DNA from: Caballeronia cordobensis
GTDB lineage: Bacteria > Pseudomonadota > Gammaproteobacteria > Burkholderiales > Burkholderiaceae
Direction of reading: 5' to 3'
Assembly (NCBI RefSeq): GCF_001544575.2
Contig: NZ_FCNY02000013.1
Location: forward strand, 146,374 to 210,373
DNA length: 64,000 nucleotides
Part shown: piece by piece, positions 1 through 9,390 of the stretch
How the letters are laid out: the number at the start of each line of letters is the position of its first letter
How positions within the stretch are numbered: the stretch's first letter is position 1
Program-made: the position numbers and the translations under genes
The notes under the pieces: model-generated
The model's input: only the letters and a program-made list of their open reading frames with translations
The model's database searches: none
Told to the model about the DNA's origin: nothing

Positions 1-1244
1 ACGCCCGGCGAGCCGAGCTTCGACGGCAATTCCTCGATGCCGCGCGGTATCGCGATCATCGGCCAGCCGGTTTCCGTCTGCCAGTAATTGTCGATGACGG
101 GCTTCTTCAGCGCGCTCTGGATCCATTGCGCGGTCGGCTCGTCGAGCGGCTCGCCCGCGAGAAAGAGCGTGCGCAGGCTCGACAGGTCGTACTTCTCCAT
201 CAACGCCGGGTCCTGTTTCTTGAGCACGCGGATCGCGGTCGGCGCGGTGAACATCAGGTTGATCTTGTACTGCTCGACGAGCCGCCACCAGACGCCGCCA
301 TCGGGGCGAATCGGCGTGCCTTCGTACATCACGGTCGTCAGACCCGCGATCAGCGGCGCATAGATGATGTAGCTGTGCCCGACGACCCAGCCGACGTCCG
401 ATGCCGTGAACATCGTGTCGCCCGGCGCGCCCTGAAAGATATGCTCCATCGACGCGGCGAGTGCGACCGCGTAGCCGCCCACATCGCGCTGCACGCCTTT
501 CGGGCGGCCCGTCGTGCCGGAGGTGTAGAGAATGTAGGAAGGCTCGTTCGATTCGAGCCATTCGCAGGGCACGTGGGCATCGAAAAACTGTTCGCGCAGC
601 GGCTCGTAGGCGACGAGATAGCTCGCCTGCAGACGCTCGGGCGCAAGCTGCCGGTCGATCAGCAAGACTTGCGGCACCTTGTATTCGGCGCGCGACAACG
701 CCTCGTCGACGAGCGGCGTGTAGTCGATTACCTTGCCCGCGCGCGCGCCGGCGTCGGCGGTGACGATGAGCGCGGGCTCGGCATCGTCGATGCGCGCCGC
801 GAGATTCGGCGCCGCGAAGCCGCCGAACACGACCGAATGGATCGCGCCGATGCGCGCGCACGCGAGCATCGCGAACAGCGCTTCGGGGATCATCGGCAGA
901 TAGATCAGCACGCGGTCGCCCTTCTTCACGTGCAGCGAACGCATGACCGCCGCCATGCGGTTCACTTCGGCATGCAGCTCCGCATAGGTGTAATGGCGCT
1001 CGATGCCCGTTTCCGTCGAGACATACACGAGCGCATCCTGTTGCGCGCGCGTGGCGAGATGCCGGTCCACCGCGTTATGGCACAGATTCGTTTTACCGCC
1101 GACGAACCAGCGCGCGAACGGCGGATGGCTCGCGTCGAGCACGGCGTCGAACGGTGTCTGCCAATGGATGCGGCGGGCCTGTTCGGCCCAGAACGCTTCG
1201 GGTTCGTCGATCGAGCGGCGATACGCTTCTCGGTAAGTCGGCAT
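1..1244 (-). CDS. prpE: Propionyl-CoA synthetase, 5' part (runs off the window)
   Basis: Activates propionate to propionyl-CoA through an acyl-adenylate, feeding the 2-methylcitrate cycle. About 414 N-terminal residues of a roughly 630-residue enzyme are visible, beginning MPTYREAYRRSIDEPEAFW, a start typical of PrpE. The acyl-adenylate signature YTSGTTGRPKG lies at about residues 240-250, SVVFGGF at about 138-144, and the WQTETGW motif near residue 390. The catalytic lysine domain lies beyond the window edge. Acetyl-CoA synthetase (Acs) is the closest alternative, but the N-terminal sequence fits PrpE better. The gene follows the Fur-linked operon on the same strand with a 139-bp gap in which I see no clear terminator. 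Family assignment is firm; substrate preference is inferred. Confidence 0.88.
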   Translation of the reverse strand, partial: MPTYREAYRRSIDEPEAFWAEQARRIHWQTPFDAVLDASHPPFARWFVGGKTNLCHNAVDRHLATRAQQDALVYVSTETGIERHYTYAELHAEVNRMAAVMRSLHVKKGDRVLIYLPMIPEALFAMLACARIGAIHSVVFGGFAAPNLAARIDDAEPALIVTADAGARAGKVIDYTPLVDEALSRAEYKVPQVLLIDRQLAPERLQASYLVAYEPLREQFFDAHVPCEWLESNEPSYILYTSGTTGRPKGVQRDVGGYAVALAASMEHIFQGAPGDTMFTASDVGWVVGHSYIIYAPLIAGLTTVMYEGTPIRPDGGVWWRLVEQYKINLMFTAPTAIRVLKKQDPALMEKYDLSSLRTLFLAGEPLDEPTAQWIQSALKKPVIDNYWQTETGWPMIAIPRGIEELPSKLGSPG

Positions 1245-1383
1245 GCGCGTCCTCTGCAAAGCGGCGTTGACGGGCCTTAGCGGTGCATGGGGCCAGAGTC
1301 AGCGCTACAGCGCCAACGCTGGCCGACACAGCATAGAGCAGGCCACCGGACGCGGCTAGACAGGGGACGCCCTGATCGGCGTT

Positions 1384-1860
1384 TTACAGCGCCCGCGTGC
1401 GCGCGGCGGCATGGTCAGCGGATGCCGTGTGCTTCAGCAGCACGGGCACGAGTTCGCCCGCAACCCGCATGCTCGACACGACGACCGTGCGCACGCCGCT
1501 GCCCTCGGTCAGCGCGCGCAGCGTTTCGCGCGTCGTCGCACGCGCCTCGATGCGCGGCTCGATCACGATCATTCCGCGGCAGCAGGCGGCGAGCGTCGGG
1601 CGATGGGTGCGCATCCACGCGGCGCGCAGGCGCGCGTCGTCGGCGGATTCGCTTTCGTCGTGCTCGGCCACCAGCACGAAAGGCGTCCCGAGCTTCACGA
1701 GGCGGCGCATCTGCGCGCTCCACGCGAATGCATAGCCGGGCTTCACGGCGCGCGGGCGCACGCGCACGAGCGGGAAACGGCTCGTGTCGAAGAGGCGCGC
1801 ATCGAGCGCTGGCGCGGAAGTCGATGTCGGGAACAGGTCGGCGGCGGTCACTTCGTTCAC
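1384..1860 (-). CDS. Hypothetical protein, second gene of a Fur-box operon
   Basis: 158 residues, read from a GTG start that overlaps the stop of the upstream small gene (GTGA), so the two are translationally coupled. The sequence has a mixed hydrophobic/charged composition with no signal peptide or membrane segment that I can see. A hydrophobic stretch (CCRGMIVIEP) sits near the middle and VRTVVVSS follows near residue 125. I do not recognise a domain. Placement under a strong Fur box suggests a role in iron limitation, but function is unknown. An open frame continues upstream of the GTG, but there it only shadows the neighbouring gene. Confidence 0.6.
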   Translation of the reverse strand: MNEVTAADLFPTSTSAPALDARLFDTSRFPLVRVRPRAVKPGYAFAWSAQMRRLVKLGTPFVLVAEHDESESADDARLRAAWMRTHRPTLAACCRGMIVIEPRIEARATTRETLRALTEGSGVRTVVVSSMRVAGELVPVLLKHTASADHAAARTRAL

Positions 1861-2108
1861 AGTGGTTTCGGGCTCCAGTAGTTGAGCGCGGCAATGAGAC
1901 TCGGCCAGCGGGATCGTCGCGGCACGACGCGCCGTTTCGGCAACGCGCGCGGCGCACGGCGCTTGTCCTGCTTCGGCGCGGGCGTGGGCGCGGCGGATGA
2001 ATCGCCCCAGGCGCGGCGCGTCGTTTCGAGCACCTTCGCCGCGTTCGCAGCGATCGCGCGCGTCTCGCCTTGCGGGCCGCGCGTGCGCGCGTCGGATTCG
2101 GTGGTCAT
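1857..2108 (-). CDS. Small basic hypothetical protein, first gene of a Fur-box operon
   Basis: 83 residues beginning MTTESDARTRG. The ATG at 2108 is chosen because AGGAGG lies six bases upstream; an in-frame start five codons earlier has no such site. The protein is rich in Ala, Arg and Pro, has a disordered-looking middle (APTPAPKQDKRR), and ends WPSLIAALNYWSPKPL. It does not resemble HemP or bacterioferritin-associated ferredoxin, the usual small Fur targets. Its stop overlaps the start of the next gene. I do not recognise the family. Confidence 0.6.
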   Translation of the reverse strand: MTTESDARTRGPQGETRAIAANAAKVLETTRRAWGDSSAAPTPAPKQDKRRAPRALPKRRVVPRRSRWPSLIAALNYWSPKPL

Positions 2109-2154
2109 GTCGGCCCTCCTCATGTCGGTCCTCCATTCGTGATGCTCATTGTAT

Positions 2155-2169
2155 TGAGAATCATTCTCA
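2155..2169. promoter_or_regulatory. Fur box (7-1-7 inverted repeat)
   Basis: TGAGAATCATTCTCA is a perfect 7-1-7 palindrome, very close to the core of the Fur consensus (TGATAATCATTATCA). It lies about 47 bp upstream of the small gene at 2108, with the uvrD-mtnN terminator on its far side, so the minus-strand two-gene operon is the likely target. Iron-dependent repression is inferred from the motif. Confidence 0.85.
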
Positions 2170-2182
2170 CTTACAAGAGAAG

Positions 2183-2205
2183 AAAAAGCGCGCCGGAGCG
2201 CGCGC
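2183..2205 (-). terminator. Terminator of the uvrD-mtnN operon
   Basis: Stem GCGCGC/GCGCGC with a four-base loop (2188-2203), followed on the minus strand by five T residues. It lies about 40 bp past the mtnN stop and separates it from the Fur-controlled operon. Confidence 0.7.
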
Positions 2206-2246
2206 CTTATCGATGATTCCTCGTCACGGCAAGGTTTTGGACCGCG

Positions 2247-2999
2247 TCAGGCGCGGGCGCGCAGGAAGCGCGACAAAATGCCCGACGAATACGTCGCGGC
2301 AATCGAGGTGAGGAATTCGGCGAACGACGCGGGCGCGGCGGCGTCGGCGGTATCGGAGATGGTGCGCACGACCGCGCACGGCACGTCGTGCTCGTAGCAG
2401 ACCTGCGCGATGGCCGCCCCTTCCATCTCGACGGCGAGCGCGTCCGGCAATGCGTCGCGCAGGGCGAAGAGCGCGTCATGGCTCGCGATGAAGCGATCGC
2501 CGCTCACGATGAGCCCGCGATGCACGCGCGGCGCGTTCACCGCGAAACGCGCCGACAGCGCGCGGCCCGCCTCGGCGATGAACGCGTCGGCAGCGGCGGC
2601 GAGCGCATCGGAAAAGGCGCGGTCGGCGTGAAAGTGCGAACGGTCCAGCAGCGGCACCTCGAAGCGCGGAAAGAGCGGCGATGCGTCGAGATCGTGCTGC
2701 ATCAGCGCGTCCGCGACGACGATATCGCCCACCTGCACGTCGGCCCGCACGCCGCCCGCGACGCCCGTGAAGACGATCGCATCGGCCTCGAAAACGTGGA
2801 TCAGCGCGCTCGCCGTCGCGGCCGCCGCCACCTTGCCGATGCGCGCGAGCGTCACGACGACAGGCAAGCCGTGCGCGTCGCCGACGTAATAATCGCGCCG
2901 GCCGAGCGTGACGGTGCGCACTTCGCCCGCCGCGCGCATCTGCGCGATCAGATCGCCCAGCTCCTGCGGCAACGCCGCCATGATGCCGAGCCGCTTCAT
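2247..2999 (-). CDS. mtnN: 5'-methylthioadenosine/S-adenosylhomocysteine nucleosidase
   Basis: Hydrolyses the glycosidic bond of MTA, SAH and 5'-deoxyadenosine in the cytosol, for methyl-cycle salvage and AI-2 precursor formation. 250 residues, slightly longer than the E. coli enzyme. It starts MKRLGIMAALPQE, with the active-site Glu at position 13. VFTGVAGG is at about 76-83, SGDRFI at 166-171, VEMEGAA at 190-196, and the catalytic-acid motif ISDTAD, with its Asp at 216, follows. The ATG overlaps the uvrD stop (ATGA), so it is the second gene of that operon. All expected active-site motifs are present. An N-terminally longer open frame was rejected because it only shadows uvrD. Confidence 0.93.
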   Translation of the reverse strand: MKRLGIMAALPQELGDLIAQMRAAGEVRTVTLGRRDYYVGDAHGLPVVVTLARIGKVAAAATASALIHVFEADAIVFTGVAGGVRADVQVGDIVVADALMQHDLDASPLFPRFEVPLLDRSHFHADRAFSDALAAAADAFIAEAGRALSARFAVNAPRVHRGLIVSGDRFIASHDALFALRDALPDALAVEMEGAAIAQVCYEHDVPCAVVRTISDTADAAAPASFAEFLTSIAATYSSGILSRFLRARA

Positions 3000-5362
3000 T
3001 CGACGGCCTGCAGTTTCGCGACCGAGAGCGCGAGCCATTTCTCGCCGTGGCGCTTGAAGCGCACTTGGGCGCGCGCATCGCCGCCGGAGCCTTCGAGCGC
3101 GGTCACGGTACCTTCGCCGAACTTCGTGTGGAAGACCGCCTGGCCGACCTTGAAGCCCGCATCGGCGGCGCGCTGCTCGTTGGCGAACGACGGCAGCGCA
3201 GCGCTCGCGCCCTGATCGCGCGCATAGCCCGCGGCGCCGCCGCGTTCCTGTCCCGGACGCGCGAACCAGTCGCGGCCCCAGCCGGCGTTGTCCGAACGGC
3301 CGCCCCAGCGCGCGCCCGCTTCCATCTTCGGCGTGAGCCATTTGAGCGAGCCTTCGGGCAGTTCGTCGAAGAAACGGGAACGGATGTTGTAGCGCGTCTG
3401 CCCATGCAGCATGCGGCTTTGCGCGAACGACAGATAAAGCCGCTCCTTCGCGCGCGTGATCGCCACGTACATGAGACGGCGCTCTTCCTCCAGCCCGTCC
3501 GATTCCTGCGCGCTGTTCTCGTGCGGGAACAGCCCTTCTTCGAGACCGGTGATGAACACCGCCGTGAATTCGAGGCCCTTCGCCGCGTGCACGGTCATCA
3601 GTTGCACAGCGTCCTGGCCGGCTTGCGCCTGGTTGTCGCCGGCTTCGAGCGAGGCGTGCGACAGGAAACCGGCGAGCGGCGTCATGGTGTCGGGGTTTTG
3701 CGCGGGATCGGTGATGGTCGGCGCATCGAGCACTTCGATCTCGCCGTCCTCGCTGACGATCTCGGGCGCGGCCGTCGCGCCGGGGCGCAACGGAATCGAA
3801 CGCGCGGGCGTGTCGAGGCCGTAGCCTTCTTCGCTGACGAACGCCGCCGCCGCGTTCACGAGTTCCTGCAAGTTCTCCAGCCGGTCCTGCCCTTCGCGCT
3901 CGGTTTCGTAGAACGCGGCGAGACCGCTCGCGCGCACGACGTATTCGACCGTTTCGGGCAGGCTCATCTGCTGCGTCTCGGCGCGCATCTTCGCGATGAG
4001 CGTCGCGAACGCGCCGAGGCTCGATCCCGCCTTGCCGGTGACATACGGCACGGCGGCGGCCATCGAACAGTTATAGAGACGCGCGGCGTCCGCCACCTGC
4101 TCGATGGAACGCGCGCCGATGCCCCGCGTCGGGAAATTGACAACGCGCGCGAACGCGGTGTCATCGTTCGGGTTGTCGATGAGGCGCAGATACGCGAGCG
4201 CGTGCTTCACTTCCTGACGCTCGAAAAAGCGCAAACCGCCATACACGCGATACGGAATGCCCGCGTTCACGAGCGTATGTTCGATCGTGCGCGACTGCGC
4301 GTTGCTCCGGTACAGCACCGCGACCTCGCCGCGTGCAACGCCCGTGTTGATGAGCGCCTTGATTTCCTCGACGATCCAGCCCGCTTCCTGCGAATCCGTC
4401 GCGGCCTCGTAGACGCGCACCGGCTCGCCGTGGCCCGCGTCGGTGCGCAGATTCTTGCCGAGCCGCCGCGCGTTGTTCGCGATCAGATAGTTCGCCGTGT
4501 CGAGAATATGGCCGTGCGAGCGGTAGTTCTGCTCCAGCTTGATGAGATTGCGCACGCGGAATTCGTTCTCGAAATCGCGCATGTTGCCGACGTTCGCGCC
4601 ACGGAACGCGTAAATGGACTGGTCGTCGTCGCCCACGGCGAAGATCGCGTTGTGCTCGCCCGCGAGCAGCTTCAGCCACGCGTATTGCAGCTTGTTCGTG
4701 TCCTGAAACTCGTCGACGAGAATATTGCGGAAACGCGCCTGATAATGCGCGCGCAGCGGCAGATTGTGCGCAAGCAGTTCATGACAGCGCAACAGCAGTT
4801 CCGGAAAATCCACCACGCCTTCGCGCTGGCATTGCTGGTCGTAGGCTTCGTAAAGCTCGACGAACTTGCGATTGAACGCGTCGGTGGCATCGACGTCTTT
4901 CGGACGCAGACCCTGCTCCTTCGCGTTGTTGATGAAGTACTGGAGGTTCTTCGCCGGATACTTTTCGTCGTCGACGTTCAGGCCCTTCATCAGCCGCTTG
5001 ATGGCCGAAAGCTGGTCCGATGTGTCGAGAATCTGGAAAGTCTGCGGCAGGCCGGCGTCGCGGTAATGCGCGCGCAGCATGCGGTTGCACAGGCCGTGAA
5101 AGGTGCCGATCCACATGCCGCGCGTATCGATGGGCAGCAAGGCGGACAGGCGCGCCATCATCTCGCGCGCGGCCTTGTTCGTGAAGGTCACGGCGAGCAC
5201 GGTCGGCGGCGACGCGTAGCCCTGCTGGATCAGCCACGCGATGCGCGTAATGAGCACGCGCGTCTTGCCGCTGCCGGCGCCCGCGAGAATGAGCGCGGGC
5301 TCGTTCGGCAGCGTCACGGCGGCGAGTTGTTCGGGGTTCAGATTCGCGAGCAGGTCGGGCAT
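2996..5362 (-). CDS. uvrD: ATP-dependent DNA helicase II (UvrD/PcrA type)
   Basis: Superfamily 1A 3'-5' helicase for nucleotide excision and mismatch repair. 788 residues. Walker A AGAGSGKT is at about 28-35, motif Ia VTFTNKAA near 58-65, Walker B DEFQ at 217-220, motif III GDDDQSIYAFRGA at 244-256, and the C-terminal motif VHAAKGLEF near 590. The C-terminal ~55 residues (GQAVFHTKFGEGTV onward) form the Tudor-like tail that distinguishes UvrD/PcrA from Rep. Coupled to mtnN by ATGA. The upstream region to valS is 182 bp and divergent. Rep is the main alternative and is less likely because of that tail. Confidence 0.93.
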   Translation of the reverse strand: MPDLLANLNPEQLAAVTLPNEPALILAGAGSGKTRVLITRIAWLIQQGYASPPTVLAVTFTNKAAREMMARLSALLPIDTRGMWIGTFHGLCNRMLRAHYRDAGLPQTFQILDTSDQLSAIKRLMKGLNVDDEKYPAKNLQYFINNAKEQGLRPKDVDATDAFNRKFVELYEAYDQQCQREGVVDFPELLLRCHELLAHNLPLRAHYQARFRNILVDEFQDTNKLQYAWLKLLAGEHNAIFAVGDDDQSIYAFRGANVGNMRDFENEFRVRNLIKLEQNYRSHGHILDTANYLIANNARRLGKNLRTDAGHGEPVRVYEAATDSQEAGWIVEEIKALINTGVARGEVAVLYRSNAQSRTIEHTLVNAGIPYRVYGGLRFFERQEVKHALAYLRLIDNPNDDTAFARVVNFPTRGIGARSIEQVADAARLYNCSMAAAVPYVTGKAGSSLGAFATLIAKMRAETQQMSLPETVEYVVRASGLAAFYETEREGQDRLENLQELVNAAAAFVSEEGYGLDTPARSIPLRPGATAAPEIVSEDGEIEVLDAPTITDPAQNPDTMTPLAGFLSHASLEAGDNQAQAGQDAVQLMTVHAAKGLEFTAVFITGLEEGLFPHENSAQESDGLEEERRLMYVAITRAKERLYLSFAQSRMLHGQTRYNIRSRFFDELPEGSLKWLTPKMEAGARWGGRSDNAGWGRDWFARPGQERGGAAGYARDQGASAALPSFANEQRAADAGFKVGQAVFHTKFGEGTVTALEGSGGDARAQVRFKRHGEKWLALSVAKLQAVE

Positions 5363-5491
5363 GGGAAAGTCAGACGACGGAGAAACGGCGCTATCGGCGG
5401 GCCGACCATTATAAGACCGCGCCGATGGCAGCGTTTTTGCCCATCCTCTTCGACTAGGGGCCGAAAACGGCGGTCCGGCGTGTGGGAACCT

Positions 5492-5497
5492 TATAAT
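5492..5497 (+). promoter_or_regulatory. Probable -10 element upstream of valS
   Basis: A perfect TATAAT lies 47 bp before the valS ATG, in an otherwise GC-rich 182-bp divergent region. I could not find a convincing -35 hexamer at the usual spacing, so the assignment is tentative. Confidence 0.4.
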
Positions 5498-5544
5498 TGG
5501 AGATTCCCTCGCATTTTTTCACGCTTTTTTCGGCAGATTTCACA

Positions 5545-8412
5545 ATGAGCGACAACACGCTTGCCAAGAGCTTCGAGCCTCAAAATATCGAGTCCCAATG
5601 GGGCCCGGAATGGGAAAAGCGCGGTTACGCCGCGCCGACATTCCAGGAAGGCGCGAAGAATTTCTCCATCCAGTTGCCGCCGCCGAACGTCACCGGCACG
5701 CTGCACATGGGGCACGCGTTCAATCAGACCATCATGGATGGCCTCACGCGCTATCACCGCATGCTCGGCGAGAACACGCTGTGGGTGCCGGGCACGGACC
5801 ACGCGGGCATCGCAACGCAGATCGTCGTCGAACGTCAGCTCGATGCGCAAGGCGTCTCGCGCCACGATCTCGGCCGCGAGGAGTTCCTCAAGCGCGTGTG
5901 GGCGTGGAAGCAGCAGTCCGGCTCGACCATCACGAATCAGGTGCGGCGCCTGGGCGCGTCGATCGACTGGTCGCGCGAATACTTCACGATGGACGACAAG
6001 ATGTCGGCCGCCGTGCGCGATGTCTTCGTCACGCTCTACAAGCAAGGGCTCATCTACCGCGGCAAGCGTCTCGTGAACTGGGACCCGGTGCTGGGCACGG
6101 CGGTGTCCGATCTCGAAGTCGTGAGCGAGGAAGAGAACGGCAGCCTGTGGCACATCCAGTATCCGCTGCCGGACGGCTCGGGACATCTCACCGTGGCGAC
6201 CACGCGCCCCGAAACCATGCTTGGGGATGTCGCCGTGATGGTGCATCCGGAAGACGAGCGTTACCGGCATCTGATCGGCAAGACGGTGGTGCTGCCGCTG
6301 TGCGATCGCGAAATCCCGGTCATCGCCGACGAATATGTCGATCGCGAGTTCGGCACCGGCGTTGTGAAGGTCACGCCCGCGCACGACTTCAACGACTACG
6401 CCGTCGGCCAGCGCCACAAGCTGCCGCAGATCGAAATCCTCACGCTCGACGCGAAGATCAACGACAACGCGCCGGCGAAGTATCGCGGCATGGATCGCTT
6501 CGAAGCACGCAAGGCCGTCGTGCAGGATCTCGAAGCGCTCGGCCTGCTCGACTCCGTGAAGCCGCACAAGCTGATGGTGCCGCGCGGCGATCGCACCAAC
6601 GTGGTCATCGAGCCGATGCTCACCGACCAGTGGTTCGTCGCGATGAGCAAGGCCGCGCCGGAGGGCACGTTCAATCCGGGCAAGTCGATCACGGAAACCT
6701 CGCTCGATGTCGTGAAGAGCGGCCAGATCAAGTTCGTGCCGGAGAACTGGACGACCACGTACTATCAATGGCTCGAGAACATCCAGGACTGGTGCATCTC
6801 GCGCCAGCTCTGGTGGGGCCATCAGATTCCGGCGTGGTACGGCGAGAACGGCGAGATCTTCGTCGCGAAGACCGAGGAAGAAGCGCGCGCGGAAGCCGAC
6901 GCGCAAGGCTACACCGGCGCATTGAAGCGCGATGAAGACGTGCTCGACACGTGGTTCTCGTCCGCGCTCGTGCCCTTCTCCTCGCTCGGCTGGCCGAACG
7001 AGACAAAGGAACTGAAGGCGTTCCTGCCGTCGTCGGTGCTGGTGACGGGCTTCGACATCATCTTCTTCTGGGTCGCCAGAATGGTGATGATGACCACGCA
7101 TTTCACCGGCAAGGTGCCCTTCGACACCGTTTACGTGCACGGCCTCGTGCGCGACGCCGAAGGCCAGAAGATGTCGAAGAGCAAGGGCAACACGCTCGAT
7201 CCGATCGATATCGTCGATGGCATCGATCTCGAAGCGCTCGTCGCGAAGCGCACGACGGGCCTCATGAATCCGAAGGCCGCCACGCAGATCGAAAAGAAGA
7301 CGCGCAAGGAATTCCCCGACGGCATTCCGGCGTTCGGCACGGATGCGCTGCGCTTCACGATGGCCTCGATGGCCACGCTCGGCCGCAACGTCAACTTCGA
7401 TCTCGCGCGTTGCGAGGGTTATCGCAACTTCTGCAACAAGCTCTGGAACGCCACGCGTTTCGTGCTGATGAATTGCGAAGGCCACGATTGCGGCTTCGCG
7501 AATCCGGGCGCGTGCAAGCCGGGCGATTGCGGTCCCGGCGGCTATACGGACTTTTCGCAGGCGGACCGCTGGATCGTGTCGCTGCTTCAGCGCACGGAGG
7601 CGGAAGTCGAGAAAGGCTTCGCGGACTATCGATTCGACAACGTCGCGAGCGCGATTTACAAATTCGTGTGGGACGAATACTGCGACTGGTATCTCGAACT
7701 CGCGAAGGTGCAGATTCAGACCGGCACGCCGGAACAGCAGACCGCGACGCGCCGCACGCTCCTGCGCGTGCTCGAAACGGTGCTGCGTCTTGCGCACCCG
7801 ATCATTCCGTTCATCACGGAAGCGTTGTGGCAGAAGGTCGCGCCGTTGACCGACGCCTTCCCGCAGAGCGCCAACGAGGGCGAAGCGTCGATCATGACGC
7901 AGGCTTATCCGCGCGCGGAGCAGAAAAAGATCGATGAATCCGCCGAACAGTGGGCCGCCGAACTGAAGACTGTCATCGATGCATGTCGTAATCTGCGCGG
8001 CGAAATGAATCTGTCGCCCGCGGTGAAGGTGCCGCTGCTCGCGCACGGCGACGCGGCGCGCCTTACCGCATTCGCTCCGTATGTCGCCGCGCTCGCGCGC
8101 CTGTCCGACGTGAAGATCATCGACGACGAAGCCGCTCTCGACAAGGAAGCCCACGGCGCGCCCGTGGCGATCGTCGGAAGCAGCAAGCTGGTGTTGAAAG
8201 TCGAGATCGATGTCGCTGCGGAACGCGAGCGTCTGACGAAGGAAGTGGAGCGTCTGAACGCCGAGATTGGAAAATGTAACGCCAAGCTCGGTAATGAAAG
8301 CTTTGTTGCAAAAGCGCCGGCCGCTGTCGTTGAACAGGAGCGCAAAAGGCTGGCAGAATATGGAACCACTATCGAGAAGCTCCAGGCGCAATTATTGCGT
8401 CTGCCTGTCTGA
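5545..8412 (+). CDS. valS: Valyl-tRNA synthetase
   Basis: Class I aminoacyl-tRNA synthetase charging tRNA-Val in the cytosol. 955 residues from the ATG of MSDNTLAKSFEPQ; an in-frame ATG 16 codons upstream is not needed for homology. The HIGH-type motif HMGH is at 54-57 inside PPPNVTGTLHMGHA, the editing domain with TTRPETMLGD is near 225, and KMSKS is at 542-546. The C-terminal ~70 residues form the tRNA-binding coiled coil. A short cysteine- and glycine-rich segment (CEGHDCGFANPGACKPGDCG) interrupts the anticodon-binding region near residue 650. Full-length open frames run antisense to this gene but read as low-complexity shadows. Confidence 0.97.
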   Translation: MSDNTLAKSFEPQNIESQWGPEWEKRGYAAPTFQEGAKNFSIQLPPPNVTGTLHMGHAFNQTIMDGLTRYHRMLGENTLWVPGTDHAGIATQIVVERQLDAQGVSRHDLGREEFLKRVWAWKQQSGSTITNQVRRLGASIDWSREYFTMDDKMSAAVRDVFVTLYKQGLIYRGKRLVNWDPVLGTAVSDLEVVSEEENGSLWHIQYPLPDGSGHLTVATTRPETMLGDVAVMVHPEDERYRHLIGKTVVLPLCDREIPVIADEYVDREFGTGVVKVTPAHDFNDYAVGQRHKLPQIEILTLDAKINDNAPAKYRGMDRFEARKAVVQDLEALGLLDSVKPHKLMVPRGDRTNVVIEPMLTDQWFVAMSKAAPEGTFNPGKSITETSLDVVKSGQIKFVPENWTTTYYQWLENIQDWCISRQLWWGHQIPAWYGENGEIFVAKTEEEARAEADAQGYTGALKRDEDVLDTWFSSALVPFSSLGWPNETKELKAFLPSSVLVTGFDIIFFWVARMVMMTTHFTGKVPFDTVYVHGLVRDAEGQKMSKSKGNTLDPIDIVDGIDLEALVAKRTTGLMNPKAATQIEKKTRKEFPDGIPAFGTDALRFTMASMATLGRNVNFDLARCEGYRNFCNKLWNATRFVLMNCEGHDCGFANPGACKPGDCGPGGYTDFSQADRWIVSLLQRTEAEVEKGFADYRFDNVASAIYKFVWDEYCDWYLELAKVQIQTGTPEQQTATRRTLLRVLETVLRLAHPIIPFITEALWQKVAPLTDAFPQSANEGEASIMTQAYPRAEQKKIDESAEQWAAELKTVIDACRNLRGEMNLSPAVKVPLLAHGDAARLTAFAPYVAALARLSDVKIIDDEAALDKEAHGAPVAIVGSSKLVLKVEIDVAAERERLTKEVERLNAEIGKCNAKLGNESFVAKAPAAVVEQERKRLAEYGTTIEKLQAQLLRLPV

Positions 8413-8491
8413 ATTGGAGGTTCGAATCGCTTGTCGATCCGCTCCGGTTGTCTCGACGTTCTAAATGATTTAAGAGGATCAGGGTCATCAC

Positions 8492-9373
8492 ATGCTAAAA
8501 GTTACCAAAGCGGTTTTCCCCGTCGCGGGTCTGGGCACGCGGTTTCTTCCCGCGACCAAGGCCAGCCCGAAGGAAATGCTGCCAGTCGTGGACAAGCCGC
8601 TGATTCAGTATGCGGTCGAAGAAGCAATGGCGGCCGGCATTACCGAAATGATCTTCGTCACCGGCCGCAGCAAGCGTGCCATCGAAGACCATTTCGACAA
8701 GTCCTATGAAATCGAAGCGGAGCTCGAAGCGCGCGGCAAGGACAAGCTGCTCGAACTCGTGCGCAGCATCAAGCCCAGCCATGTCGACTGCTTCTATGTG
8801 CGTCAGGCCGAAGCGCTCGGTCTCGGCCACGCCGTGCTGTGCGCGGAAAAGCTCGTCGGCGACAACCCGTTCGCCGTGATCCTCGCGGACGACCTGCTGT
8901 ACGGCAAGCCGCCCGTGATGTCGCAGATGATCGAAGTCTTCGACCACTATCACAGCTCGGTCATCGGCGTCGAAGAGATCCCGCAGCAGGATTCGAAGTC
9001 GTACGGCATCATCGACGGCAAGGAATGGGAAGACAACATCTTCAAGCTGTCGGGCATCGTCGAGAAGCCGGAGCCGGCGGTCGCGCCGTCGAACCTGGGC
9101 GTGGTGGGCCGTTACGTGCTGAAGCCGCGCGTTTTCGATCACATCCGCGCGCTGAAGCCGGGCGCGGGCGGCGAACTGCAACTGACGGACGCGATTCAAT
9201 CGCTGCTGTCGGACGAGCAAGTGCTCGCGTACAAGTATCACGGCACGCGTTTCGACTGCGGCAGCAAGCTGGGTTATTTGAAGGCGACGGTGGAATTCGC
9301 GCTGCGCCACCCGGAAGTGAAGCAGGAATTCGAGGAATATCTGCGCAATCGCGCGCCGATTCTCGAAGGCTGA
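8492..9373 (+). CDS. galU: UTP-glucose-1-phosphate uridylyltransferase
   Basis: Makes UDP-glucose for LPS, exopolysaccharide and osmoprotectant synthesis. 293 residues. The nucleotidyltransferase signature GLGTRFLPATKASPKEMLP is at about 13-31, VEEAMAAG near 43-50, ILADDLL near 130, and the UDP-glucose-binding stretch GVVGRYVL near 203. An 79-bp gap separates it from valS, with AAGAGGATCAGGGTCATC before the ATG serving as a weak ribosome site. Followed at once by a strong terminator. Confidence 0.95.
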   Translation: MLKVTKAVFPVAGLGTRFLPATKASPKEMLPVVDKPLIQYAVEEAMAAGITEMIFVTGRSKRAIEDHFDKSYEIEAELEARGKDKLLELVRSIKPSHVDCFYVRQAEALGLGHAVLCAEKLVGDNPFAVILADDLLYGKPPVMSQMIEVFDHYHSSVIGVEEIPQQDSKSYGIIDGKEWEDNIFKLSGIVEKPEPAVAPSNLGVVGRYVLKPRVFDHIRALKPGAGGELQLTDAIQSLLSDEQVLAYKYHGTRFDCGSKLGYLKATVEFALRHPEVKQEFEEYLRNRAPILEG

Positions 9374-9390
9374 TTTTTCGCTTTCGCGTT

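Noticed and set aside
5491..8391. A 2.9-kb open frame running antisense to valS, and similar long antisense frames over uvrD, alaS and glnS
   Set aside because: High-GC codon use suppresses stops on the opposite strand. The translations are Arg/His/Ala-rich without domains or ribosome sites, and the sense genes are certain.
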